64,000 bases of DNA, taken from NCBI RefSeq assembly GCF_024112395.2, contig NZ_CP078013.2:1550001-1614000 (forward strand), in the 5' to 3' direction. The position numbers were made by a program, and so were the translations under genes. Origin of the DNA: Pseudomonas pergaminensis (lineage in GTDB: Bacteria; Pseudomonadota; Gammaproteobacteria; Pseudomonadales; Pseudomonadaceae). Below the pieces are notes generated by a model, which worked only from the letters and a program-made list of their open reading frames with translations, was not told the DNA's origin and did no database searches. This document shows positions 19,400 through 26,493 of the stretch, in pieces. Each line of letters begins with the position of its first letter. Positions within the stretch are counted from its first letter, which is position 1.

Positions 19400-19726
19400 T
19401 TACAGCGGTGCGTTGTCGTCAGCGCTGAGTTCAGTGATGAGCGCCGCGAGGAAGGCCTGGATGGTGTCCTCGTTGCGTTTGAAAAAGTGCCATTGGCCAG
19501 CCTTCTGGCTGCTGATCAACCCCGCCCGTTGCAATGTGGCCAGATGGGCCGATACGGTCGACTGTGACAGGCCGCAGCGCTGATCGATCTGCCCGGCGCA
19601 GATGCCGTATTCGTGGTTGTGCAGTTGCTCGGGGAACTGCACCTTTGGGTCTTTCAGCCAGGTGAGGATGTCTCGTCGTACTGGGTGTGCCAGGGCTTTT
19701 ATTATTTCGTCGAGGTCGATGGACAT
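19400..19726 (-). CDS. ArsR-family winged-helix repressor
   Basis: A 108-residue winged-helix protein of the ArsR/SmtB family. The recognition helix lies in LSQSTVSAHLATLQRAGL (residues 53-70). It lacks the classic ELCVCDL metal site of ArsR. Two Cys (C43 in GICAG, C51 in RCGLS) flank the helix-turn-helix and could be redox or electrophile sensors. It is the first gene of an operon with an MFS exporter and an ene-reductase. A strong inverted repeat lies upstream and is the probable operator. Confidence 0.86.
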   Translation of the reverse strand: MSIDLDEIIKALAHPVRRDILTWLKDPKVQFPEQLHNHEYGICAGQIDQRCGLSQSTVSAHLATLQRAGLISSQKAGQWHFFKRNEDTIQAFLAALITELSADDNAPL

Positions 19727-19787
19727 GGCAGGTGCTCGGTTTCGTAAAGCGTTATATCGCGATGAGGCGAACTTTAAATCGGTCTAT

Positions 19788-19841
19788 CCCGATATACCAA
19801 TATGATTTTGATCTGAGCCTAGGCTCAATCGGTATATCGGG
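19788..19841. promoter_or_regulatory. Inverted repeat operator between arsR-type gene and acpH
   Basis: The perfect 11-base arms CCCGATATACC (19788-19798) and GGTATATCGGG (19831-19841) are separated by 32 bases. Inside lies another perfect palindrome, TGAGCCTAGGCTCA (19814-19827), whose center is offset by 6 bases. A further half-like TTATATCGCGA lies at 19752. The region lies between the divergent arsR-type gene and acpH-like gene, so it probably holds the operators and both promoters. Confidence 0.7.
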
Positions 19842-19880
19842 TTATAACGATACGTTAACGGCAGTGATAGACTGCGCGCC

Positions 19881-20465
19881 ATGAATTATCTCGCACATCT
19901 GCACCTGGGCGGCCAACTTCCTGCGCAACTGCTGGGCAGCCTGTATGGCGACTTCGTCAAAGGCCGCCTGCAGGGCCAGTTCAGCCCGCAAATCGAAGCG
20001 GCTATCCAGTTGCATCGCTCGATTGACCGTTTTACCGACAGCCATCCGTTGGTCGATGCGGCGTTGTCGCGCTTTAGCCTGACTCGCCGGCGGTATGCCG
20101 GGATCGTCCTGGATGTGTTTTTCGACCACTGCCTGGCACGGGACTGGACGCTCTATGCCGACCAGCCGCTGGAGCGCTTCACGTCGCAGGTGTACCGGGT
20201 GCTGGCGGCCGAGCCGCAATTGCCCGGGCGACTGGCGCAGATTGCGCCCTATATGGCAGCGGATGATTGGTTGGGCTCGTATCGAGAATTTGCGGTGATG
20301 GAGCAGGTGCTGCGGGGGATTTCGCGGCGGCTTACACAGCCGGAGGCGTTGGGGTTTGCGATGCAGGAGTTGCGTCAACTTTATGAGCCGCTAAGCGAAG
20401 ACTTCCGGTTGTTCTATCCAGAACTGCAAAAATTTGCCCAAGCTCAACTGACTACTGAGGTCTGA
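19881..20465 (+). CDS. acpH: ACP phosphodiesterase (AcpH) family protein
   Basis: This 194-residue protein belongs to the AcpH/DUF479 family, which removes the 4'-phosphopantetheine group from acyl carrier protein. It has the family opening MNYLAHLHLGG, the LGSLYGDFVKG motif, HRSIDRFTDSH and VLDVFFDHCLARDW, the last three carrying the HD-like metal-binding residues. It is monocistronic, divergent from the arsR gene and followed by a REPIN. A role in fatty acid cofactor turnover is inferred from the family. Confidence 0.85.
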   Translation: MNYLAHLHLGGQLPAQLLGSLYGDFVKGRLQGQFSPQIEAAIQLHRSIDRFTDSHPLVDAALSRFSLTRRRYAGIVLDVFFDHCLARDWTLYADQPLERFTSQVYRVLAAEPQLPGRLAQIAPYMAADDWLGSYREFAVMEQVLRGISRRLTQPEALGFAMQELRQLYEPLSEDFRLFYPELQKFAQAQLTTEV

Positions 20466-20467
20466 AT

Positions 20468-20554
20468 GTGGGAGCTGGCTTGCCTGCGATTGCAGCCTGC
20501 CAGTTGATACATGCATTGCTGACCCACCGCTATCGCAGGCAAGCCAGCTCCCAC
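20468..20554. repeat. REPIN after acpH
   Basis: Inverted GTGGGAGCTGGCTTGCCTGC cores lie 40-odd bases apart between convergent acpH and olsA. This is the second REP subtype of the window (CTGGC...CCTGC). Confidence 0.9.
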
Positions 20555-20577
20555 ATTTTGATCGGTGTTCACTTAAT

Positions 20578-21369
20578 TCAAGCGGCGAATGCCGGCCGTG
20601 CATCAACTTCTTCTGCTTCCGGCAACGGCCCAAACAACGCCCTCTGCACCGCCTGCTGCGCCTGATGCGCCAGCGCCGCGCGTTCTTGCCCGGCGCAGGC
20701 AATCGGCGTGAGCACGTGAATTTCCACATCGCCCTGGTCGTTGGCGAACAAGCGCATCAGGTGCGAGAGCAAATCATCGTCGCCAATAAAAGGCGCCAGC
20801 GGGTCTACTTGGCCGTCACGCAGATAACGGATCGCCACCGGCTGCAGCGACACCTGCGCATCGATCGCACTGGCCAGCAAGCGCCCGTGGAAGGTGCGCA
20901 GGCTGCGTCCGTCGGTGGTGGTGCCTTCCGGGAACATCAGCAGCGGGTGCTGTTGCTCCAAATGGCGCGTCATCTGTTTGCGGATCAGCTGGCTGTCACC
21001 CGATCCCCGGCGAATGAACAGGCTACCGGCCTTGGCCGCCAACCAGCCCGCCACCGGCCAGGTGCGCACTTCGGCCTTGGACAGAAACGACAGCGGTGTG
21101 ACCATGCCCAGCAGCGGAATGTCGGTCCACGACACGTGATTGCTCACCCACAGCATCGGGGTTTGCGGCAACTCACCGTGCACCGTCACGCGAAAGGGCA
21201 GGGCGTGGGTCAGTCGCGCCATGAAGAAGCGTGACCAACGCTGGCGCCGCACCATCGAGTTGGCGATGCCCAGTCGTTCGAACACACCAAACACACTGGC
21301 CATGCTCAGGCCCAGCGCCACCACCAACAGTACCCGGGCAATGCGCCCGTACACGCGCAAGCGGCTCAT
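20578..21369 (-). CDS. olsA: Lyso-ornithine lipid O-acyltransferase OlsA (PlsC family)
   Basis: A 263-residue membrane acyltransferase. The PlsC block I NHVSWTD (His78, Asp83) and block III FPEGTTTDG (146-154) are present. One or two N-terminal hydrophobic segments anchor it in the inner membrane. With OlsB it makes ornithine lipid: OlsB adds the first 3-hydroxy fatty acid to ornithine and OlsA esterifies the second. The ATG at 21369 shares one base with the OlsB stop (TAATG), indicating coupled translation. A general 1-acyl-glycerol-3-phosphate acyltransferase is the alternative, but the OlsB neighbour makes OlsA likelier. Confidence 0.87.
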   Translation of the reverse strand: MSRLRVYGRIARVLLVVALGLSMASVFGVFERLGIANSMVRRQRWSRFFMARLTHALPFRVTVHGELPQTPMLWVSNHVSWTDIPLLGMVTPLSFLSKAEVRTWPVAGWLAAKAGSLFIRRGSGDSQLIRKQMTRHLEQQHPLLMFPEGTTTDGRSLRTFHGRLLASAIDAQVSLQPVAIRYLRDGQVDPLAPFIGDDDLLSHLMRLFANDQGDVEIHVLTPIACAGQERAALAHQAQQAVQRALFGPLPEAEEVDARPAFAA

Positions 21370-22124
21370 TACATGGCCGCCTTGAAGTGGCGGGCATAAC
21401 GCGGGCACAACTCATCGCGCTTGAGCAGGATGAATACGTCGGCCACCTGGAAATCTTCATCCCAGCACGGTTCGCCGCAGATCTTCGCACCCAGGCGCAT
21501 GTAGGCCTTGAGCAGCGGCGGCATTTCGGCAATCACGTTGGACGGCAGGTCCATCGCCGGCAGTGGTTTTTTCGGTTCGGCGCGCAGGTGTTCGTTGCAC
21601 AGGTAGCGTTCGCGCAGGCGCTGCATGATCGCGTGGGCCTGGATGCCGCCGTCGTGCATCGGGATGCTTGCGCAGCCCATCAGGTAGCTGTAGCCGCCCT
21701 GGTTGAGCACTTCGGCCAATTCGCCCCACAACACGGCGATGGTGCCGCCGTTGCGGTAGGCCGGGTCGACGCACGTGCGGCCGATCTCCAGGATCGGGCC
21801 CTGCAAGTGCAGCAGGCCATGCAGGCTGAATTCTTCTTCGCTGTAGAACCGGCCCAGGGTGCTGGCCGCCTGGTGGTCGAGCAAACGGGTGGTGGCGACG
21901 AGTCGACCGCTGTTCAAATCCCGCACGCCGATGTGGCTGCAGTGAACATCATAGTCATCCATGTCCAGGCCCAGCTCAGCGCCTTTCAGCTTGGCGTTGA
22001 ACTCGCCGCTGAACACGTTGAACCGCAGGGCCTGGGCTTCCTGCAACGCCTGCGCGCCAACCAGGCGTTCGGCTTGCAGACGGCGTTCATTGCCGGTGTC
22101 GCTGATGCGGGCGATCTGAGTCAT
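21369..22124 (-). CDS. olsB: L-ornithine N-alpha-acyltransferase OlsB (GNAT/hemolysin-like)
   Basis: A 251-residue acyltransferase of the OlsB/hemolysin-N-acetyltransferase family. It catalyses the first step of ornithine lipid synthesis, N-acylation of ornithine from 3-hydroxyacyl-ACP. The conserved region [12 protein letters not shown] and [17 protein letters not shown] (acyl-ACP site) are visible, as is the later [12 protein letters not shown]. The ATG at 22124 is chosen because the conserved region follows it and GGAGA lies upstream. A Pho-box-like site upstream suggests induction in phosphate starvation, when ornithine lipid replaces phospholipid in many bacteria. Confidence 0.9.
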   Translation of the reverse strand: MTQIARISDTGNERRLQAERLVGAQALQEAQALRFNVFSGEFNAKLKGAELGLDMDDYDVHCSHIGVRDLNSGRLVATTRLLDHQAASTLGRFYSEEEFSLHGLLHLQGPILEIGRTCVDPAYRNGGTIAVLWGELAEVLNQGGYSYLMGCASIPMHDGGIQAHAIMQRLRERYLCNEHLRAEPKKPLPAMDLPSNVIAEMPPLLKAYMRLGAKICGEPCWDEDFQVADVFILLKRDELCPRYARHFKAAM

Positions 22125-22218
22125 GGCGAGTCTCCGAGTGCCGGCCACGATTTCGGCCGGTCGACTTTGTTGTCCAAAGTCAGGCTATGTAGCCTCGGTG
22201 TCATCTCCATGAAGTTAT

Positions 22219-22237
22219 GGTGACGCTTGGATGACAG
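22219..22237 (-). promoter_or_regulatory. Pho-box-like site facing olsBA
   Basis: On the minus strand CTGTCATCCAAGCGTCACC reads as two PhoB half-sites (CTGTCAT and GCGTCAC) with an 11-base period, the known PhoB arrangement. It lies 95 bases before the olsB ATG. Confidence 0.6.
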
Positions 22238-22243
22238 CCATCC

Positions 22244-22261
22244 CTGTCGCAAATCTGTCAT
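22244..22261 (+). promoter_or_regulatory. Pho-box-like site facing the serine hydrolase gene
   Basis: CTGTCGCAAATCTGTCAT has two half-sites CTGTC at an 11-base period, close to the Pho box consensus (CTGTCATAAAWCTGTCAT). A TAGGCT -10-like hexamer lies 10 bases downstream (22272-22277), as in PhoB-activated promoters. Confidence 0.65.
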
Positions 22262-22310
22262 CACCCTCGGCTAGGCTCGCGGGCTTGAATGCCCCCTTGA
22301 GTTTGCGTCC

Positions 22311-23384
22311 ATGGTCAGAGGCCTGTTGTGTGTTGCCCTGCTGTTTGTCACCGTTGCCGCTCACGCCGAAACCTGGCCCGATAAGGAATGGGCCAAGGGC
22401 ACACCGCTCACGGGCCCTGCTGTCGATGCGTTGGACGCCTACGCGTTCCCGGCGCGCGACGACGCCACCCGCCAAGGCATTCGCACCGACGCGTTGCTGG
22501 TGATCCGTGAGGGTGAGGTCATCTACGAACGCTATGCAGCGCCCACCACCGCCAGCACGCCGCACCTCACCTGGTCCATCAGTAAAAGCCTGATGGCCAC
22601 CGTATTAGGCGTGGCCTACGGCGATAACCGTTTCAAACTCAGCGACCCGGTGGCGCGTTTCTATCCACCGATGAAGCAGCATCCGAACGTGACCATGGCC
22701 GACCTGCTGCACTGGGCCTCGGGCCTCGACTGGCAGGAAGACTACGAATACGCGCCGTTGAAATCCTCGGTGGTGGCAATGCTCTACACCCGCGGCCGCG
22801 CTGATATGGCCGACTTTGCCGCAGACACCGCGGCGGCCAGCGCCCCGGGCCAGGTCTTTCGCTACTCCAGCGGCGACACCAACCTGTTGTCCGCTGCCCT
22901 CAAAGGCATGCTCGGTCACAAGGCTTATATGAGTTACCCGTGGGATGCGCTGTTCAAACCCTTGGGCATTCGTAATGCCACCTGGGAGACCGACGCCGAC
23001 GAAACCTTCGTCGCGTCTTCCTACGCCTACCTCACCGCCCGCGACCTGGCGCGTGTCGGCCTGCTGATGGCGAGCAATGGTCGCTGGGGTGATCAACAAC
23101 TGCTGCCCAAAGACTGGATCGCCTTCAACCGCCAGCCGTTCGATAAATACAAAACCGGCCAGGACGAAGCCGTCCCCGGTGGCCATTGGTGGCTCAATCA
23201 AGGCGCATCACGTCCCTGGCCCGATGCCCCCGCCGACACCTTCGCCGCCCTCGGCCACTGGGGCCAGGCGCTTTACGTGATGCCCGACGAACACTTGGTG
23301 ATCGTGCGCTACGGCGATGACCGCGACGGCAGCTATCGCCATAACGAACTGCTCAAACGCGTGCTGGCGGCGGTGCAGCCATGA
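22311..23384 (+). CDS. Secreted serine hydrolase, class C beta-lactamase-like fold
   Basis: A 357-residue protein with a signal peptide ending AHA-ET near residue 20 and a beta-lactamase/esterase fold. SxxK motif is SISK (Ser89, Lys92). The second motif reads YSSGDTN instead of YxN. The third is a HWGQ segment in place of KTG. This resembles the EstB/6-aminohexanoate-dimer hydrolase group more than true AmpC enzymes, so beta-lactamase activity is doubtful. It overlaps the next small gene by 4 bases. A Pho-box-like promoter site lies upstream, suggesting it belongs to the phosphate-starvation response. Confidence 0.82.
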   Translation: MVRGLLCVALLFVTVAAHAETWPDKEWAKGTPLTGPAVDALDAYAFPARDDATRQGIRTDALLVIREGEVIYERYAAPTTASTPHLTWSISKSLMATVLGVAYGDNRFKLSDPVARFYPPMKQHPNVTMADLLHWASGLDWQEDYEYAPLKSSVVAMLYTRGRADMADFAADTAAASAPGQVFRYSSGDTNLLSAALKGMLGHKAYMSYPWDALFKPLGIRNATWETDADETFVASSYAYLTARDLARVGLLMASNGRWGDQQLLPKDWIAFNRQPFDKYKTGQDEAVPGGHWWLNQGASRPWPDAPADTFAALGHWGQALYVMPDEHLVIVRYGDDRDGSYRHNELLKRVLAAVQP

Positions 23385-23695
23385 TCCGTCGTCGTCCGTT
23401 TACCAGCCTGTTTCTGCTGCTGTTGCTCGCCCTGCTGGGGTGGATCTGGCATGAGCGCGTCAACCTGCAAGCCTTCCCCGACATCATCGCGGCCTACACC
23501 GCCAAGGAGTACTGCTCGTGCCGGTACGTGGCGAACAACCCGGCCGAATATTGCCGGGGGTATGTGAAGCAGTACGTGCCGACCAGCGCGTTCAGCGACA
23601 ACCCGGAGCGCAGTGAAGTGACGGCGAGCGGGTTAGGGCGTACGCACAGTGCACGATGGCTAGGCGACCGCCAGGGTTGTCGCCTCAATCCCTGA
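23381..23695 (+). CDS. Small membrane-anchored Cys-rich protein of unknown function
   Basis: A 104-residue protein with one N-terminal hydrophobic segment (LFLLLLLALLGWIW), so it is anchored with its C-terminus outside the cytoplasm. The rest has five Cys residues, with CSC at about residue 46, and an AEYCRGYVKQYVP stretch. The Cys would support disulfides in the periplasm. It overlaps the serine hydrolase by ATGA and is almost surely co-translated with it, so it may assist or anchor that enzyme. I recognise no family. Confidence 0.7.
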   Translation: MIRRRPFTSLFLLLLLALLGWIWHERVNLQAFPDIIAAYTAKEYCSCRYVANNPAEYCRGYVKQYVPTSAFSDNPERSEVTASGLGRTHSARWLGDRQGCRLNP

Positions 23696-23774
23696 CACGC
23701 CACCGACCCATTCCATTGCGCCCGGCACACGGCGCAGTTAAGGTTCGTGCAGGTTTTTTGCCTCATGAGTCTTT

Positions 23775-24356
23775 ATGTTCAATGTCAAACCACTGGCTTT
23801 CACACTGTTGACCTGCGCCGCTGTGCCTGCCCACGCCGATTGGTACCTGGACAACGAGTCCTCGCGCCTGTCGTTCGTCACCACCAAAAACACCGAGATC
23901 GCTGAAGTCCATCGCTTCCTGGTGCTACACGGCAAGGTCGACAGCAAGGGCGCGGCGCAACTGGAGGTGGAGCTGGAGTCGGTCAACAGCGGCATACCGC
24001 TTCGCGATGAGCGTATGCGCAATCAACTGTTCGAGATCAAGACGTTCCCCAATGCGCTGATCAACGCGCAGATCAATCTGCAACCTATCAACGACCTGGC
24101 GCCTGGCGCGCAGTTGGAGTTGCGCCTGCCAGTATCCGTGACCCTGCACGGCAAGACCCAGACCTACAGCGCCGAACTGCTGGCGACACGCCTGGATGAC
24201 CGGCGTTTCCAAGTGGTAACCCTGGAACCGCTGGTGGTGCATGCCGAGGACTTTGACCTGGCGCCGGGTGTGGCGGCGCTGCGTAAGGCGGCGGGGCTCA
24301 AGTCGATCAGCCTGTCGGTGCCGGTGGGTGCGGTGCTGATTTTTACGGCGCGCTGA
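23775..24356 (+). CDS. YceI-family periplasmic protein
   Basis: A 193-residue protein with a signal peptide ending AHA-DWYLD and a YceI lipocalin-like barrel over the rest. Characteristic stretches are SRLSFVTTKNTEIAEVHRF and VTLHGKTQTYSAEL. YceI proteins bind polyisoprenoid or other amphiphilic molecules in the periplasm; the ligand here is unknown. The stop is followed after one base by the GTG of the phospholipase D-like gene, so the two are probably coupled. Confidence 0.85.
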   Translation: MFNVKPLAFTLLTCAAVPAHADWYLDNESSRLSFVTTKNTEIAEVHRFLVLHGKVDSKGAAQLEVELESVNSGIPLRDERMRNQLFEIKTFPNALINAQINLQPINDLAPGAQLELRLPVSVTLHGKTQTYSAELLATRLDDRRFQVVTLEPLVVHAEDFDLAPGVAALRKAAGLKSISLSVPVGAVLIFTAR

Positions 24357-24357
24357 C

Positions 24358-25515
24358 GTGAGCGGCGCGGTGTTCCCGTGGCGCAGCGCCAACCGTTTCG
24401 AGTTGTTGATCGACGGGCCGAATTTTTTCCCGCAGATGCTGGTGGGCATTGCCCGGGCGGAACACCAGGTTGACCTGGAGTTGTACCTGGTCGAGGCCGG
24501 CGCCTGCGCCGAAGCCATGGTGAAGGCCCTGGTACAGGCCGCCGAGCGGGGTGTGCGGGTGCGTTGCCTGTTCGATGATTACGGCAGCCTGGCGTTTACC
24601 CTCGGGCTGCGCAAACGCCTGACCGACGCCGGCGTGGAGTTGCGGTTCTACAATCGCCTGAGTTGGCGCCGCTGGATGCGCAACTTGTATCGCGACCATC
24701 GCAAGCTGTTGCTGATCGACCAGGAAATCGCAGTGGTCGGCGGCACGGGTGTAACAGATGAGTTCTGGACGCCGGGGCAAGACACCGCCGACTGGCATGA
24801 AGTGATGGTGCAGATCAGTGGCCCGTTGGTGCTGGATTGGCAGGCGCTGTTCGATCGCCAATGGCACGCCAATGCCGCGCGCCGTGAGTGGAAGCCCGCC
24901 ACTCATTTCGGTTTGCCGCGTTTGCCCAAGGTGCCGGCCACCGGCCCAGGCCTGGGGCGCGTGGCCTATGCCGATGCCCGCCAGCACCGGGATATCCTGC
25001 AATCGCTGATCCGCGCCTTGAACAGCAGCCAGCAGCGTATCTGGCTGGCTACTCCGTACTTCCTGCCGACCTGGAGCGTGCGCCGTGCCTTGCGCCGTGC
25101 CGCCGGGCGCGGCGTCGATGTGCGCTTGCTGCTTACCGGCCCGCGTACCGATCACCCGTCCGTGCGGTATGCCGGGCAACGTTATTACCCGCGCTTGCTG
25201 CGTGCGGGTGTGCAGATCTTTGAATACCAGCCGTGCTTTCTGCACTTGAAAATGGTGCTGGTGGACGACTGGGTGAGCATCGGCTCGTGCAACTTCGACC
25301 ACTGGAATTTGCGTTTCAACCTGGAAGCCAACCTGGAAGCGCTGGACCCTGAGCTGACGCGGGCGGTGGAGGGCAGTTTCGAGCGGGATTTCGAGCAGAG
25401 CCAGGCGGTGAGCCTGGAGGCGTGGAAGTCGCGGCCGTTGTGGCGGCGGGTGAAGCAGCGGGTGTGGGGGTGGATTGATCGGTTGGTGGTGAATTTGCTC
25501 GACCGACGGGGTTAG
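24358..25515 (+). CDS. Phospholipase D-family protein, cardiolipin synthase ClsB-like
   Basis: A 385-residue protein with two HKD motifs: HRKLLLID (His114, Lys116, Asp121) and HLKMVLVD (His296, Lys298, Asp303). Two such motifs define the PLD superfamily active site. The layout and absence of N-terminal membrane segments resemble ClsB of E. coli, which makes cardiolipin from phosphatidylglycerol or phosphatidylethanolamine donors. A GTG start at 24358 directly follows the yceI stop. The C-terminal hydrophobic-basic tail may associate with the membrane. The DUF of its donor is undetermined, so cardiolipin synthase is a family call. Confidence 0.84.
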   Translation: MSGAVFPWRSANRFELLIDGPNFFPQMLVGIARAEHQVDLELYLVEAGACAEAMVKALVQAAERGVRVRCLFDDYGSLAFTLGLRKRLTDAGVELRFYNRLSWRRWMRNLYRDHRKLLLIDQEIAVVGGTGVTDEFWTPGQDTADWHEVMVQISGPLVLDWQALFDRQWHANAARREWKPATHFGLPRLPKVPATGPGLGRVAYADARQHRDILQSLIRALNSSQQRIWLATPYFLPTWSVRRALRRAAGRGVDVRLLLTGPRTDHPSVRYAGQRYYPRLLRAGVQIFEYQPCFLHLKMVLVDDWVSIGSCNFDHWNLRFNLEANLEALDPELTRAVEGSFERDFEQSQAVSLEAWKSRPLWRRVKQRVWGWIDRLVVNLLDRRG

Positions 25516-25534
25516 CGAGAGCGCCGCTAATCCA

Positions 25535-26019
25535 ATGTGGGAGCTGGCTTGCCTGCGAAGGCGGTCTCACAGCCGACCACAATCTAACTGTCCTCCCGCG
25601 ATCCAAAAATGTGGGAGCTGGCTTGCCTGCGAAAGCGGCCTGACAGCCGACCACAAACTCACTGTCCCCCCGCGATCCAAAAATGTGGGAGCTGGCTTGC
25701 CTGCGAAGGCGGCCTCACAGCCGACCACAATCTAACTGTCCTCCCGCGATCCAAAAATGTGGGAGCTGGCTTGCCTGCGAAGGCGGCCTGACAGCCGACC
25801 ACAAACTAACTGTCGCCCCCGCGATCCAAAAATGTGGGAGCTGGCTTGCCTGCGAAGGCGGCCTCACAGCCGACTACAAACTCACTGTCGCCCCGCGATC
25901 CAAATGTGGGAGCTGGCTTGCCTGCGAAAGCGGCCTGACAGCCAACCACTCTACAACTGTTGCCCCGCGATCAAAATGTGGGAGCGGGCTTGCTCGCGAA
26001 GGCGGCCTGACAGCCGACC
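25535..26019 (+). repeat. Head-to-tail REP tandem array, seven units
   Basis: Seven units begin with ATGTGGGAG at 25535, 25609, 25683, 25757, 25832, 25904 and 25976, so the period is 72-75 bases. The first six units carry the CTGGCTTGCCTGC core; the last has the GCGGGCTTGCTCGC core, a second subtype. Each unit is about 30 bases of REP core plus about 44 bases of near-identical tail (GCCGACCACAA..., then CCCGCGATCC). All cores point the same way, so no REPIN hairpins are formed. Translated frames across it are repetitive and not genes. Confidence 0.9.
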
Positions 26020-26176
26020 TGGATGTTGGATCTGATCGGGTACATATCCGTTATTTAGGTAAAGGCTGCTGTTGGTTCCGCCCTTACGGCGGCTCACTTT
26101 TGAAAAGCGCAAAAGTAAGCAAAACGCTCTTGCCCCAACACTCGGCACCTCGCCTAGGCTCGGTGTGCCCGTAATC

Positions 26177-26270
26177 CGACAGGTATTTGGGGGGCCGCCG
26201 CCACGCGCCATCCATGGCGCGGGGCGGCTAAACCGGCATCCCTGCCGGTTTACCCCCCAAATCCCTGTCG
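26177..26270. repeat. Structured intergenic element with a three-way-junction fold
   Basis: Outer arms CGACAGGTATTTGGGGGG (26177-26194) and CCCCCCAAATCCCTGTCG (26253-26270) pair with few mismatches. Inside are two further perfect hairpins: GCGCCA/TGGCGC (26205-26220) and TAAACCGGC/GCCGGTTTA (26229-26252). No ORF fits. It resembles the interspersed non-coding repeats common in P. fluorescens genomes, but I cannot name the family. Confidence 0.6.
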
Positions 26271-26318
26271 AATTCCGGCCAGCGTGTTTGACGGGGCGCC
26301 TGAGATCAAAAGCAGGAT

Positions 26319-26354
26319 CAAGAGCAAGAGCAAGAGCAAGAGCAAGAGCAAGAG
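26319..26354 (+). repeat. CAAGAG microsatellite, six perfect copies
   Basis: Six uninterrupted CAAGAG units. It lies in gene-free DNA between the repeat array and bglX, so it cannot alter a protein by slippage. Confidence 0.95.
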
Positions 26355-26446
26355 CGGCTCGCTTCGCATCGTGGTTGGTGTTGGGGGGGGGAACAACGTT
26401 GTGTTGATACCTATGCTGCGAGAGCAGTGGTGAATTTTCCACCGCT

Positions 26447-26470
26447 ATCGCAGGCCAGCCAGCTCCCACA
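26447..26470 (-). repeat. Lone reverse REP arm
   Basis: The REP core CAGGCCAGCCAGCTCCCAC lies in reverse orientation, opposite the tandem array. It may be the distant partner that closes the repeat island before bglX. Confidence 0.7.
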
Positions 26471-26493
26471 TGGACTGTGTTTACAGCTTTAGA

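Noticed and set aside
22311..23384. A true class C beta-lactamase
   Set aside because: The SxxK motif is present but the YxN and KTG motifs are replaced, so an esterase/amidase-like hydrolase is the safer call.
25535..26019. CRISPR array
   Set aside because: The period is 72-75 bases, the segments between cores are themselves near-identical instead of unique spacers, and no cas genes are present.
25535..26174. Repetitive reading frames through the REP array (for example 25683-26174)
   Set aside because: Only REP units translated; no start signal and no family. The repeats are interspersed elements.
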